From Tumebacillus permanentifrigoris (GTDB lineage: Bacteria; Bacillota; Bacilli; Tumebacillales; Tumebacillaceae), in assembly GCF_003148565.1 (NCBI RefSeq), contig NZ_QGGL01000017.1:1-64000 (forward strand): DNA of 64,000 nucleotides, read 5' to 3'. This document shows positions 41,970 through 50,547 of the stretch, in pieces. The notes under the pieces were generated by a model, which was given only the letters and a program-made list of their open reading frames with translations, searched no databases and was not told the origin of the DNA. The position numbers and the translations under genes are program-made. Numbering within the stretch: the first letter of the stretch is position 1; each line of letters opens with the position of its first letter.

Positions 41970-43205
41970 TTATTTTTCAGACGGGTTGCCCCAAAGTGCC
42001 AACGCCGTCTCGAGCTCTTGAGAAGTCTCCGCCGTTTCGGAGAGTGTCTTGCCACTCAGCACACCCGCAATCGCCGCGCCAAACGCACGACCGCCAGCCG
42101 CTGCGCCACCCGGATGACCGTGCACGCCGCCACCTGCATTGATGATCTGGTCATTGCCCAGATCTTGGTACAGGTACGGCACCAATCCCGGATGGATGCC
42201 TGCACTCGGCACCGGGAAGGCACGCTTCACATCACCGCGCGCCTCCGTGAGAGCCTGTGCAATTTTCAACGTCTCGTTACGTTCCAGCGCCACGGAACCG
42301 TAAGCGGACGGGTACAGCACGATATCTGCCCCTGCGATGCGCATCAGTTGCCCCAACACGACATGCGCCGAGATGCCATACTGTGCCGAAGGGTACAACG
42401 CCCCCGCAAGTGCCGGGTGCGCCATGATCGGCACATTGATGCGCGAGTCTTCCGCGAGACGTTGCAACACGTCATAGCCGTAGGTCAGGACGTTCAGCAA
42501 CAAAGCCGATGCCCCTGCGTCGACCGCACGGCGCGCCTTTTCAAAAATTTCAGTAACCGGACCCGTCAGGTTCGCCGCATACAGCGTGAACTTCCCCGTT
42601 TCCGCCTGCGCCCGTTCCGCAGCTATGCGGCACGCCGCGATGCGTTTTTCAAACGGTGCATAGGTCTCGTCAAAGAAAATCTCATCGTCCTTGACCAAGT
42701 CCACGCCGCCCAGTGCTTGTTGGTAGAACTGCTCCGCCAGCGTCTCGGTGTCATACCCGATGACCGATTTGAAGATGCTCATCAACAGCGGTCGGTCGTA
42801 GGCGTTCAGTTGCTTGCGAAGTCCGTCGATGCCGAACTTCGGGCCTGGGAATCGGCTGGAAAACTCGGTCGGGAGTTCGATGTTCACGAGGCGGATCATG
42901 CCGTCCATCGAGAGCTTGCCGAACACGGAAGTCAACAGCGCCGGGATGTCAGGCGTGAAATTGACGGTCGGGTACGCAATGGTCAGCAAGGCTTGTTCCA
43001 GACCGTTTGCATCGGTGCCGACGACTTCTGCCGAGACGACATGGCCGAGATGCTTTTGCATCGCTTCCTTGCGTGCGGCCGGCAATTCCGTCCACGTGCC
43101 AACGGTGAGCCCGATGGCGATCCCGTTGGCTTTTTTCTGCCAGTCGGTGCCCGGTTTGCTATGTGCGAGGTAGGTGACGTGTACAAACTCTGCAGTCTGC
43201 GTCAT
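41970..43205 (-). CDS. mtnW: 2,3-diketo-5-methylthiopentyl-1-phosphate enolase MtnW (RuBisCO-like)
   Basis: 411 aa, normal RuBisCO-like protein length. GGVDLVKDDEIFFDETYAPF contains the carbamylated-Lys region, and HPGLVPYLYQDLG and NAGGGVHGHPGGAAAGGRAF the phosphate-binding loops. It enolises the diketo phosphate in methionine salvage. Start ATG 43205; the frame further upstream is riboswitch RNA, not protein. Expression is controlled by the SAM-I riboswitch directly upstream. Confidence 0.95.
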   Translation of the reverse strand: MTQTAEFVHVTYLAHSKPGTDWQKKANGIAIGLTVGTWTELPAARKEAMQKHLGHVVSAEVVGTDANGLEQALLTIAYPTVNFTPDIPALLTSVFGKLSMDGMIRLVNIELPTEFSSRFPGPKFGIDGLRKQLNAYDRPLLMSIFKSVIGYDTETLAEQFYQQALGGVDLVKDDEIFFDETYAPFEKRIAACRIAAERAQAETGKFTLYAANLTGPVTEIFEKARRAVDAGASALLLNVLTYGYDVLQRLAEDSRINVPIMAHPALAGALYPSAQYGISAHVVLGQLMRIAGADIVLYPSAYGSVALERNETLKIAQALTEARGDVKRAFPVPSAGIHPGLVPYLYQDLGNDQIINAGGGVHGHPGGAAAGGRAFGAAIAGVLSGKTLSETAETSQELETALALWGNPSEK

Positions 43206-43232
43206 ATGTGAAGGTCTCCTCTCGAAATCCAT

Positions 43233-43272
43233 ATAAAAAGCCTCTTTCTCAAAAAAAGACAAGAAAGAGGCA
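43233..43272 (-). terminator. Riboswitch-controlled terminator
   Basis: Minus strand GCCTCTTTCT and AGAAAGAGGC form a 10-bp stem followed by TTTTTAT. The 5' arm can alternatively pair with AAGAGGCA at the 3' edge of the SAM aptamer, giving the antiterminator. Confidence 0.9.
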
Positions 43273-43301
43273 TGCTTAGTGTGAAATAAGCCTTCGTGCC
43301 T

Positions 43302-43418
43302 CTTATCTTTCAGGAACCATGAAACTAGGTGTATTCCTGTAGGAGTTAGCACCGTGTATAAAGATACCGGTTGCCGGGCGTCATCGGGCCAGTCCCTCCG
43401 CCTGCTCTGGATAAGAAG
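43302..43418 (-). promoter_or_regulatory. SAM-I (S-box) riboswitch
   Basis: On the minus strand: P1 5' arm CTTATC, then AGAGCAGGCGGAGGGACTGG, the GATGACGCCCGGCAACC core, GTGCTAACTCCTACAG, and the P1 3' arm GATAAG. This is the conserved S-box sequence and order. A terminator follows, so high SAM should stop transcription of mtnWXBD. Confidence 0.95.
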
Positions 43419-43505
43419 TTCGTGCAATATTTATTTAATTGTCTTGCAACTACGAAACTATATTACAGGGTGTACCCCCTGCTGTCAATTGCTTTTTTGG
43501 TATTA

Positions 43506-44672
43506 TTACAAGGAGAGTTTTACCATGCGATCTACAGCTTCTTGCAGGCGCTGCTCCGAAGTTAACAGACCCACGCGCACATAGCCTTCTCCGCTCACGC
43601 CAAAGCCATGGCCCGGCGCCACCATGACATGCGCCTGCTCCAGCATCATGTCGGAGAAGTCCAAGGACGTGAAGCCCTTGGGCACAGGTACCCATGTGAA
43701 AAATGATCCCTTTGGCATCAGTACATCCCAGCCTGCATCGCGCAAACCGCCGACGAATACGTCACGGCGGCGTTGGTAGGTCGCCGTCAGATCGTGTACG
43801 CAATCCTGCGGTGCGTTGAGCGCTGCAACCGCCGCCCGCTGGATGAACGAGGGCAGCGAGACGTAGTAGTGGTCTTGGATCAAGTTGATCGCCGCGACGA
43901 CATCCTTGTTCCCCAGTGCGAAACCTACGCGCCAGCCTGCCATGTTGTATGTCTTGGACAGCGTGTAGAATTCGATTCCGACTTCCTTGGCTCCCTCTGC
44001 TTGCAGGAACGAGACCGGTTTCTCCCCATCGAAGCCGATCGCACCATAGGCGAAGTCGGACGCGACGACGATGTTGTGCTGGCGAGCGAATTCGATCGTG
44101 TCTTCATAGAAGGAAAGCGGTGCGGTTGCCGAGGTCGGATTGTTCGGGTAGTTGAGGAACATCAGCTTGGCCTTCGCAAGCTTGTCCGCCGGAATGTTCG
44201 AGTAGTCGGGCAGGAAGGCATTGTCCCGCAGCAACGGCATCATCACCATCTCGGCCCCGGCCAGCGCGACGCCCGACCAATAGTCCGGGTAGCCCGGATC
44301 TGGCACGAGCACCGCGTCACCTGGGTTGCAGAGGCATTGCGGGAGTTCGACGAGGCCGGTTTTGCCGCCAAACAGGATCGCGACTTCGGTCGCTGGGTCG
44401 AGATCGACGTTGAATTCGCGCTTGTACCAGTCGGAGATGGCGATTTTTAATTCGATCATGCCCGCGAACGGCGGATACTTGTGCGTGATCGGGTCCAGCA
44501 CTTCGGTGCGCAGCGATTCGACGATATGCGGCGGGGTCGGCAAGTCCGGGTTGCCTTGACCGAGGTTGATGACGTCATGTCCAGCGTTGATCGCTTTGTT
44601 GACCTTCGCGACCATCGTGGAGAAAAATTGGGTGGGGAGCGCTTGCAGGCGGTCCGCTTGCTTTATGTTCAT
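43506..44672 (-). CDS. mtnE: PLP-dependent aminotransferase, probable MtnE
   Basis: 388 aa fold-type I aminotransferase: VINLGQGNPDLPTPPHIVES, NYPNNPTSA, SDFAYGAIGFDG and the PLP lysine in YTLSKTYNMAGWRVGF. Closest in plan to YkrV/MtnE, which transaminates ketomethylthiobutyrate to methionine. Its position just upstream of the S-box and mtnWXBD supports this. GAGAGAGGGG precedes ATG 44672. The S-box sits between mtnE and mtnW, so mtnE itself is not under that riboswitch. Confidence 0.85.
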   Translation of the reverse strand: MNIKQADRLQALPTQFFSTMVAKVNKAINAGHDVINLGQGNPDLPTPPHIVESLRTEVLDPITHKYPPFAGMIELKIAISDWYKREFNVDLDPATEVAILFGGKTGLVELPQCLCNPGDAVLVPDPGYPDYWSGVALAGAEMVMMPLLRDNAFLPDYSNIPADKLAKAKLMFLNYPNNPTSATAPLSFYEDTIEFARQHNIVVASDFAYGAIGFDGEKPVSFLQAEGAKEVGIEFYTLSKTYNMAGWRVGFALGNKDVVAAINLIQDHYYVSLPSFIQRAAVAALNAPQDCVHDLTATYQRRRDVFVGGLRDAGWDVLMPKGSFFTWVPVPKGFTSLDFSDMMLEQAHVMVAPGHGFGVSGEGYVRVGLLTSEQRLQEAVDRMVKLSL

Positions 44673-44758
44673 GGGTAAAAAAACCCCTCTCTCTTCAAGA
44701 TTCTTTTTTACTATACAGCGAACCCAAGAGAAAGAAAAGTCTAACGATCGACGCACCA

Positions 44759-44799
44759 AAAAAGCCCCTCCCGCAGTCAAGACTGGGGAGGGGCTTTTT
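44759..44799 (-). terminator. Terminator of the C39-like protease gene
   Basis: AAAAGCCCCTCCC and GGGAGGGGCTTTT with an inner CAGTC/GACTG stem; A- and T-runs on both sides. Confidence 0.9.
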
Positions 44800-44805
44800 C
44801 CAGTA

Positions 44806-45435
44806 CTACTTGCTGTAGACTACACCACGGTACGGGGTGTAGCTGAGGCCGGTGTAGTAAGACAGGGTGCGGGTAACGCCGCCTGCCGGGTCTTTGATAG
44901 TGAAGTCAGCAGCAGACGCGCCGGTGGTTGCGTAGCCGGAGATGACGACGAAGTGCGTGCCGCCTGCCGGTTTGTTCATGCCGACGATGTACGGTTTGCC
45001 GGAGTCAAGCGCTGCTTTCGCTGCGCTGTAGACGGTGCTCCAAGCGGTCGGCGAGGAGGTGGCGACGGTTCTGACGATCCCAGCGCCTGCCTTCGTGACT
45101 GCATCGCCGTAGACGAGCGGGCATGCGGATGCGCCCATTTTCACATTCAATTGACCTGGGTCAATGGCAACGCCGTAGTATTTGAAGACCATTGCGGTCG
45201 AGGTCAGCGTGCAACCAGCAGCAGAGATCGTGCTGCCACAGGAGGACATGACTTGGGAGCTCCAGGTCTGGCCCGATTGGCTGTAGAGCGGAACTGCGAG
45301 GGAAACGGATTGGATGGTGATGCCGTTTTGTTGCGTGCCTTCCGGAGTGGTAACGCCCAGGTTCGGGGATGCCATCGCCACTTGCGTGGTCAGCGCCAGA
45401 GCGGCGGTCAGTGCTACGAGAAATTTCTTCTTCAT
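44806..45435 (-). CDS. Secreted C39-like cysteine peptidase
   Basis: 209 aa. Signal peptide KKKFLVALTAALALTTQVAMA (cleavage after about 22). The catalytic Cys lies in SAAGCTLTSTAMVFKYYG (about 74-90; a second Cys, in SSCGS, precedes), and the His in GGTHFVVISGY (about 157-167), followed by the Asp in IKDPAGG. This is the papain-like peptidase C39-like plan for exported hydrolases. Target unknown. ATG 45435 follows ATAGGGAGGTTTTCAA. Single gene. Confidence 0.85.
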   Translation of the reverse strand: MKKKFLVALTAALALTTQVAMASPNLGVTTPEGTQQNGITIQSVSLAVPLYSQSGQTWSSQVMSSCGSTISAAGCTLTSTAMVFKYYGVAIDPGQLNVKMGASACPLVYGDAVTKAGAGIVRTVATSSPTAWSTVYSAAKAALDSGKPYIVGMNKPAGGTHFVVISGYATTGASAADFTIKDPAGGVTRTLSYYTGLSYTPYRGVVYSK

Positions 45436-45541
45436 TTGAAAACCTCCCTATCTTTAATAATTCTGATTATATAATAGATAGGTTCTATTTTCAATAGTTT
45501 ATTTATTATTTCCTTGCATAATTTATGACAAGGACGCAAAA

Positions 45542-45575
45542 AAGCCCCGTCCCTGCAGATCGCGGGACGAGGCTT
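45542..45575 (-). terminator. Terminator of the PCYCGC lipoprotein gene
   Basis: AAGCCTCGTCCC and GGGACGGGGCTT (minus strand) pair with a 10-base loop, then TTTTTT. Confidence 0.8.
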
Positions 45576-45595
45576 GCTGTTCTACTTTGCATCAA

Positions 45596-46129
45596 TTAAG
45601 TTGTCGGCATCGGGGTCGGCGTCGGTTGTGCGTAGCCTTCCTTGTACTTGCCGTCGATGATGTTGCGGATCTCGAGGACGGACTTGCCAGCTTCCTTGAG
45701 GTTCGCGGAGGTGACGGCGATGTTCATGCAGGTGTCGCAACGGGTGCCGTGGTCATCCCAGACGACCGTACCGTCTGATTTGACCTCATGGATGAAGCAG
45801 GACAGGTTGCTCATGTGACCTGCACTTCCCCCGCAGCCGCAGTAGCAAGGCATTTGGCTGATGAGGTCTTTGTTCGCTGCGGCGACTTTGTACGCCTTGA
45901 TGATTTTCGGATCTTGGTTGAGCAGGAATGTCGGCAGGTCGGTCAGCGACTTGGTCTCCTCCTGAATGTCGCCATTGGCGACTTGGTGCTGATGTTCGGA
46001 CAGTTTCATCACGGGTGCAGCTTGCGTGTCCGCAGCTCCGCCATTGTTCGCGGTCTGCGTGGCTGCACAACCTGCGAGCAGCATCATCGATCCAGACAGT
46101 ACGCCGATGGCGATACGTGTAAATTTCAT
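45596..46129 (-). CDS. PCYCGC-motif lipoprotein
   Basis: 177 aa. The lipobox LLAGC at about residue 21 predicts a lipoprotein. MPCYCGCGGSAGHMSNLSCF (about 93-112) and HGTRCDTCMNIA (about 127-138) give seven Cys and suggest metal or cofactor binding. PCYCGC proteins are found beside copper and haem genes, but function is not settled. ATG 46129 has GAGGGAACAAGC before it. It lies downstream of the P-type ATPase. Confidence 0.85.
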   Translation of the reverse strand: MKFTRIAIGVLSGSMMLLAGCAATQTANNGGAADTQAAPVMKLSEHQHQVANGDIQEETKSLTDLPTFLLNQDPKIIKAYKVAAANKDLISQMPCYCGCGGSAGHMSNLSCFIHEVKSDGTVVWDDHGTRCDTCMNIAVTSANLKEAGKSVLEIRNIIDGKYKEGYAQPTPTPMPTT

Positions 46130-46228
46130 CGCTTGTTCCCTCCTCAAAAGTCGTTTCTATGTGTCACCAGTGTGAGCATTTCTGAGCTTGGACGATCCTT
46201 TTAACCGTAACTTTTTTCCTAGGCAAAG

Positions 46229-48643
46229 TCAATCCGGCGAATTTTTCATCAGGCGCATCCCGTTGGCGATGACGATCAAGGCAGCTCCGGTGTCAGCGAA
46301 GACCGCCATCCAGAGGTTGGAGAGACCGACCAGCGTCAAGGCGAGAAAAACGACTTTGACCCCAATCGAGAACCAGACGTTCTGCTTGATCACACCGAGC
46401 GCCCGCCGACTGAGGTCGAGAGCGAAAGGCAACTTGTGCAGATCGTCAGACATCAGCACGATGTCGGCCGTTTCCAGCGCTACATCAGTCCCAGCTCCCC
46501 CCATCGCGATCCCAATATCTGCGGCGGCCAATGCGGGGGCATCGTTGATGCCATCGCCAACCATCCCGACGTGTCCGAAACGTCGCTTGAGCTCCTGAAT
46601 GCGCTCAAGTTTGTGCTCGGGGAGCAATTCAGCTTGCACTTCATCCAATTGAAGGCGTTCGGCGATCGTCTGTGCCACGCGTTCATGGTCCCCCGTGAGC
46701 ATCACGGTGTGCGCAATGCCAGCGGCGCGGAGTTCTGTCAAGGCTTGGGCGCTCTCTTCGCGGAGGGTATCGGCGATGGCGATCAACCCATGAACGTGAT
46801 GTTCATCAGCAAGCAGGACGACGGTGCGACCTTGGGCATGGTGTTCGGTGACAAGATCAGACCACGTTGCCTCTTGGGTGTTCTCCAGAATCCAAGCCGG
46901 ACTTCCGATGCGGTAGAGCGTGCCGCGAACGAGACCTTGGGCACCCTTGCCGGGGATTGCTTGGAAGTTCTGAACGGTGGAAAGCGGCGTCGGGTCGAGC
47001 GTTTGGCTATGCGTGACGATGGCGCGGGCCAGCGGATGTTCAGATCGGGATTCGAGAGCGGCGGCAATTGCCAAAATCTGATCGGGCGGCAGGTCGCCAA
47101 GGGGTTCGATCTGCACGACACGCGGCTTGCCCTCCGTCAGCGTGCCCGTTTTGTCAAACGCGAGCGCTCGGAGCAGACCTGTCTGTTCGAGGATGGCACC
47201 GCCCTTGATCAGCACGCCATGTTTCGCCGCATTGCCGATGGCGGCGACGATGGAGACCGGGGTGGAGATGACGAGCGCACAGGGGCAGGCGATGACGAGC
47301 AGCACCAAGGCACGGTACAGCCACTCCTCGAACGATCCAAATTGGAACAGCGGCGGAAGGATGGCGACCATCACCGCAAGCAGGACGACGAGCGGCGTGT
47401 AATACGTGGCAAAGCGGTCGACGAACTGTTGCGACGGCGCTTTTTGCGCTTGGGCAGCTTCGACGAGGTGGATCATCCGTTGGATCGTGGAGTCCTCGAC
47501 GCGCTTGGTGACACGGAATTCGAAGGCTCCCTGTTCGTTGAGCGAACCTGCGTACACGGTGTCGCCCGTTCGTTTGAAGACAGGGATCGATTCTCCGGTG
47601 ACAGCCGCTTGGTTGATATGAGAGCTGCCGTCTGTGATCACACCGTCCATCGGGAGGCGAACACCTGGACGGACGATCACGATGTCGTCGAGGCGCAGGT
47701 CGGTGAGCGGTAGGGTCAGTTCTTGGTCATTGCGACGAACGAGCGCTTCCTTGGGCGTGAGGTTCATGAGATCGCGGATCGAACGGCGGGTGCGTTCCAT
47801 CGTGCTGGCTTGCAACCAGTTGCCGACGGCAAACAGGAACACGACGGTCGCCCCTTCTGACCACTGTCCGATCGCAGCGGCGCCGACGGCGGCGACCGTC
47901 ATGAGAAAATTCATGTCGAGCGTGACTGATTTCAGCGCGTAGAGACCTGAACGAGCTGCGTAGAAACCTCCGGAGAGCATAGCGAACAAGTAAAACAGGA
48001 TGGCAGTGGTGGAGCTGATGTTGCCGTAATCGAACACCAGACCGACGGCGAGCAGGAGGCCGGAGATGGCGGTGAGCGTTGAACGGAAATTGCGCGCTGG
48101 CGAGCCGATGGCGAAGCTGGCGTTTTTGCCCTCGTCGAGGGTGGTGTCGAGCAGAGTGGGTTGGTAGCCAACTTGGGAGACCGCCTTCGCGATCGAGCCC
48201 AATTCAGCCGTGGCGGCAATGTGGATGACGATCATCTTGGTGGTGCTGAAATTTACATCCACGTCGCGCACACCGTCAAGTTTGCCAACTACGCGTTGGA
48301 CAGTGCGGGCACACTCGCCACAGTCCATGCCATCAACTTGAAATACAGTTCGTGCCTCACCTGCTTGCAAGTCGCTAGGCAGCGTGGGCGCGTCGGAAAA
48401 CATCGCAAGCTCCTCGCCGTGGCAAGAGCCGGAGTCGCAGCAACTGCCCGTGCTGGATGCCGGTGTACTACAGCAAGAGTCTGCGGAATGCGCGTGGTTC
48501 CCATGCTCATGTTCGTGGCCGTGTCGATGCTCATGCCGATGTTCGTGGCCATGTCCATGCTCGTGGCCATGCTGCTCATGCTCATGCTCATGCTCATGCT
48601 CATGCCCATGCTCGTTGTCCTGCCCGTGTCGGTGTTCGCTCAT
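46229..48643 (-). CDS. cadA: Zn/Cd/Co-translocating P1B-type ATPase with His-rich N-terminus
   Basis: 804 aa. Residues 1-55 are almost all His, Glu and Gly (HGHEHEHEHEHEQHGHEHG), then Cys-rich CCSTPASSTGSCCDSGSC, then a metal-binding domain VDGMDCGECARTV (about 104-116). ATPase motifs: TGES, membrane CPC in LVIACPCALVIS (about 455-466), DKTGTLT (about 497-503), HP in SRSEHPLARAIV, and GDGINDAPAL (about 690-699). CPC with this order and a CadC-type regulator upstream indicates Zn/Cd/Pb export. ATG 48643 follows GAAGGGGAGGGGTAGCAG. Confidence 0.92.
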   Translation of the reverse strand: MSEHRHGQDNEHGHEHEHEHEHEQHGHEHGHGHEHRHEHRHGHEHEHGNHAHSADSCCSTPASSTGSCCDSGSCHGEELAMFSDAPTLPSDLQAGEARTVFQVDGMDCGECARTVQRVVGKLDGVRDVDVNFSTTKMIVIHIAATAELGSIAKAVSQVGYQPTLLDTTLDEGKNASFAIGSPARNFRSTLTAISGLLLAVGLVFDYGNISSTTAILFYLFAMLSGGFYAARSGLYALKSVTLDMNFLMTVAAVGAAAIGQWSEGATVVFLFAVGNWLQASTMERTRRSIRDLMNLTPKEALVRRNDQELTLPLTDLRLDDIVIVRPGVRLPMDGVITDGSSHINQAAVTGESIPVFKRTGDTVYAGSLNEQGAFEFRVTKRVEDSTIQRMIHLVEAAQAQKAPSQQFVDRFATYYTPLVVLLAVMVAILPPLFQFGSFEEWLYRALVLLVIACPCALVISTPVSIVAAIGNAAKHGVLIKGGAILEQTGLLRALAFDKTGTLTEGKPRVVQIEPLGDLPPDQILAIAAALESRSEHPLARAIVTHSQTLDPTPLSTVQNFQAIPGKGAQGLVRGTLYRIGSPAWILENTQEATWSDLVTEHHAQGRTVVLLADEHHVHGLIAIADTLREESAQALTELRAAGIAHTVMLTGDHERVAQTIAERLQLDEVQAELLPEHKLERIQELKRRFGHVGMVGDGINDAPALAAADIGIAMGGAGTDVALETADIVLMSDDLHKLPFALDLSRRALGVIKQNVWFSIGVKVVFLALTLVGLSNLWMAVFADTGAALIVIANGMRLMKNSPD
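48559..48608 (-). repeat. Hexamer repeat coding for His-Glu
   Basis: Tandem GAGCAT/GAACAT units, perfect over about five copies at 48575-48604, within the His-rich start of the ATPase. Copy number is likely variable. Confidence 0.75.
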
Positions 48644-48669
48644 CTGCTACCCCTCCCTTCGTTTCAGAG

Positions 48670-49032
48670 TTATCTATGTGTGACGTGATGAAGACCGGTT
48701 TCAAAAAGCGTCAGGATATGTTCATCATCCAGACTGTAATAGTTCATGCGCCCAGACTTACGGCGCTTGATGATCCGCATGTTGCGAAGGAGTCGTAATT
48801 GGTGGGAGACAGCAGACTGCGTCATCTCCAGAGCGGCGGCGAGATCACATACGCACATCTCGCTGACGCTAAGCGCTCGGATGATGCGCACGCGCGTCGG
48901 ATCGCCTAGCGCTGCAAAAATTGCCGCCAAGTCTGTCACTGCTTGCTCGTCCATCGCGGCCTCGCGCACTTGCGTGACCGTATCCTCATGAATCACATTG
49001 CAACAGGAATCTGTCGTCTCCAGTGGCTGCAT
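48670..49032 (-). CDS. cadC: ArsR/SmtB-family metal sensor (CadC-like)
   Basis: 120 aa winged helix. The alpha3 metal site SEMCVCDLAAALEMTQSAVS (about 57-76) carries CxC before the recognition helix; an N-terminal SCCN (9-12) may add ligands, as in CadC; the C-terminal DDEHILTLFETGLHHVTHR supplies alpha5 His residues. It should repress itself and the ATPase and release DNA on Zn/Cd/Pb. 26 bp before the ATPase. ATG 49032 after CAAGGAGGGGGCGAGGGT. Confidence 0.92.
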   Translation of the reverse strand: MQPLETTDSCCNVIHEDTVTQVREAAMDEQAVTDLAAIFAALGDPTRVRIIRALSVSEMCVCDLAAALEMTQSAVSHQLRLLRNMRIIKRRKSGRMNYYSLDDEHILTLFETGLHHVTHR

Positions 49033-49066
49033 ACCCTCGCCCCCTCCTTGATGTATCTATATGATA

Positions 49067-49090
49067 ACATATGAGCAATTGTTCATGTAT
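49067..49090 (-). promoter_or_regulatory. CadC/SmtB-type operator
   Basis: ATGAGCAATTGTTCAT within a longer imperfect 12-2-12 palindrome, the form bound by SmtB/CadC/CzrA repressors, 35 bp upstream of the repressor ATG. Confidence 0.75.
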
Positions 49091-49096
49091 CACAAA

Positions 49097-49135
49097 TCAA
49101 AAAAAGCACCATCGCCGTCTACTGACCGGCGATGG
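49097..49135 (-). terminator. Terminator of the ccdA-resA operon
   Basis: CCATCGCCG and CGGCGATGG pair with an 8-9-base loop and precede T7 on the minus strand. The last codons of the thioredoxin gene lie in the stem. Confidence 0.8.
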
Positions 49136-49685
49136 CGCGTTGGAGCATGCCATCCATCTGAACTTTGGAGAGTGCGCCCTCACGGCGTTCCTTCACGATG
49201 CCGTTTTTATCGATGATGAACGTAGTCGGCACAGACACCACTCGGTAAGCGCTCTGCGCTTGGCCATCGACGTCCTTCAGCACCGGGATCGAGATCTTGA
49301 GATCCTGCAAAAACTTGGTGACGTCGTTCAGATCATCCTCTGAAGTCAAATTGACCGCATAGAACTCGACTTGATCCTTGTACTTTTCATACGTGGCCTG
49401 CAAGTCCGGAGTCTCGTTGCGACAGGGGCCGCACCAAGCAGCCCAGAAATTCACGACGACGGGCTTGCCCTTCAACTCGTCGAGCTTGACCGTCTGCTCC
49501 GTGCCCAAGGTCGCCAGTTCGAAACTAGGCGCACGATAACCAGATTGCGGCGACGGAGCGACGAGACGAGGATCGGCAGCGCCCGTCGGTTGTTGGGTGT
49601 CACCCTTGTACGTGGTGAGCACAGCCGCGCCTGCGAGCAGGACAAAAACGAGACCGCCGATGATGAGAGATTGGGTACGAGCCAT
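49119..49685 (-). CDS. ResA/TlpA-type membrane-anchored thiol-disulfide oxidoreductase
   Basis: 188 aa. An N-terminal membrane anchor (LIIGGLVFVLLAGAAVLTTY, 7-26), then a thioredoxin fold with FWAAWCGPCRNETPDL (CxxC about 83-86) and the cis-Pro at VSVPTTFIID. It reduces apocytochrome c haem-site cysteines or other extracytoplasmic thiols. 18 bp after ccdA, its electron donor. It may serve the di-haem peroxidase in this window. Confidence 0.88.
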   Translation of the reverse strand: MARTQSLIIGGLVFVLLAGAAVLTTYKGDTQQPTGAADPRLVAPSPQSGYRAPSFELATLGTEQTVKLDELKGKPVVVNFWAAWCGPCRNETPDLQATYEKYKDQVEFYAVNLTSEDDLNDVTKFLQDLKISIPVLKDVDGQAQSAYRVVSVPTTFIIDKNGIVKERREGALSKVQMDGMLQRAIAGQ

Positions 49686-49703
49686 AAAAATCCCCTCCCG
49701 CGC

Positions 49704-50429
49704 TTAGAAACCGATAAAACCGCCAGACAAGCGTAGCAACCATTGCGTAATCAGCGTCATGCCATTCGTGATCAGCAGAATCCCCATCAGCACCATGCCA
49801 AAGCCACCGATCTTGGTAATCAATTCGGAGTACTTCAACAGCCAGCGCACCGAACCGAGCGTATACGCCAAAAAAATGAACGGCAGCGCAAAGCCCAGCG
49901 AATAGAACAACATCAAGCTGCCCCCCGAGACGGGGTTGGTTGCAGCGATCGCCAGAACAGAGGCCAAAATGGGGCCGACACAGGGAGTCCAGCCGGCGGC
50001 AAACGAGATACCGACGACGATGGCGCCGAGGTAGCCGACGGGCTTGTTGCGAGTTTGAAACTTCTTGGTCTGCATCAGGAAGTCGATCTTGATCAGGCCG
50101 GACATGAACAGACCCATGACGATGATCAGGATGCCGCCGACTTGGCGAATCAAGACCTGATAGTCCATAAAAATCGTCCCGATCGTACCGGACGTAAAGC
50201 CGAGTGTCACGAAGATAATCGAGAAGCCGAGCACAAAAAACAGCGAGTGCGTCAGCGCTTTTTTCCGAAGGGTGCGCGTATCGCGCTCTGCGCCATACAT
50301 CTGGTCATACGTGACGCCCGTGATATAAGACAGATAGGACGGATACAGCGGTAATACACAGGGTGAGACAAACGACAGCAGCCCTGCAAGAAACGCGATG
50401 ATGAAGGTCGGATTCGAAGATGAGAGCAC
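49704..50429 (-). CDS. ccdA: Cytochrome c biogenesis protein CcdA
   Basis: 241 aa, six helices. SFVSPCVLPLYPSYLSY (about 22-38) and AAGWTPCVGPILASVLAI hold the two conserved Cys-Pro motifs that carry electrons across the membrane. The start is GTG 50429 with AAAAGGAGGACGCTCAA before it; the frame from 50486 is too long. It delivers reducing power to the ResA-like protein. Confidence 0.92.
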   Translation of the reverse strand: MLSSSNPTFIIAFLAGLLSFVSPCVLPLYPSYLSYITGVTYDQMYGAERDTRTLRKKALTHSLFFVLGFSIIFVTLGFTSGTIGTIFMDYQVLIRQVGGILIIVMGLFMSGLIKIDFLMQTKKFQTRNKPVGYLGAIVVGISFAAGWTPCVGPILASVLAIAATNPVSGGSLMLFYSLGFALPFIFLAYTLGSVRWLLKYSELITKIGGFGMVLMGILLITNGMTLITQWLLRLSGGFIGF

Positions 50430-50547
50430 TTGAGCGTCCTCCTTTTGACTAGCTACTACTATACAGGAGAACCAACGCCCCTTCAAATGAACGTCCTGTG
50501 ACTAGTGACCTCCAGCCAGTGGCAAAGTAGTCGAGAGGTGATCACCA

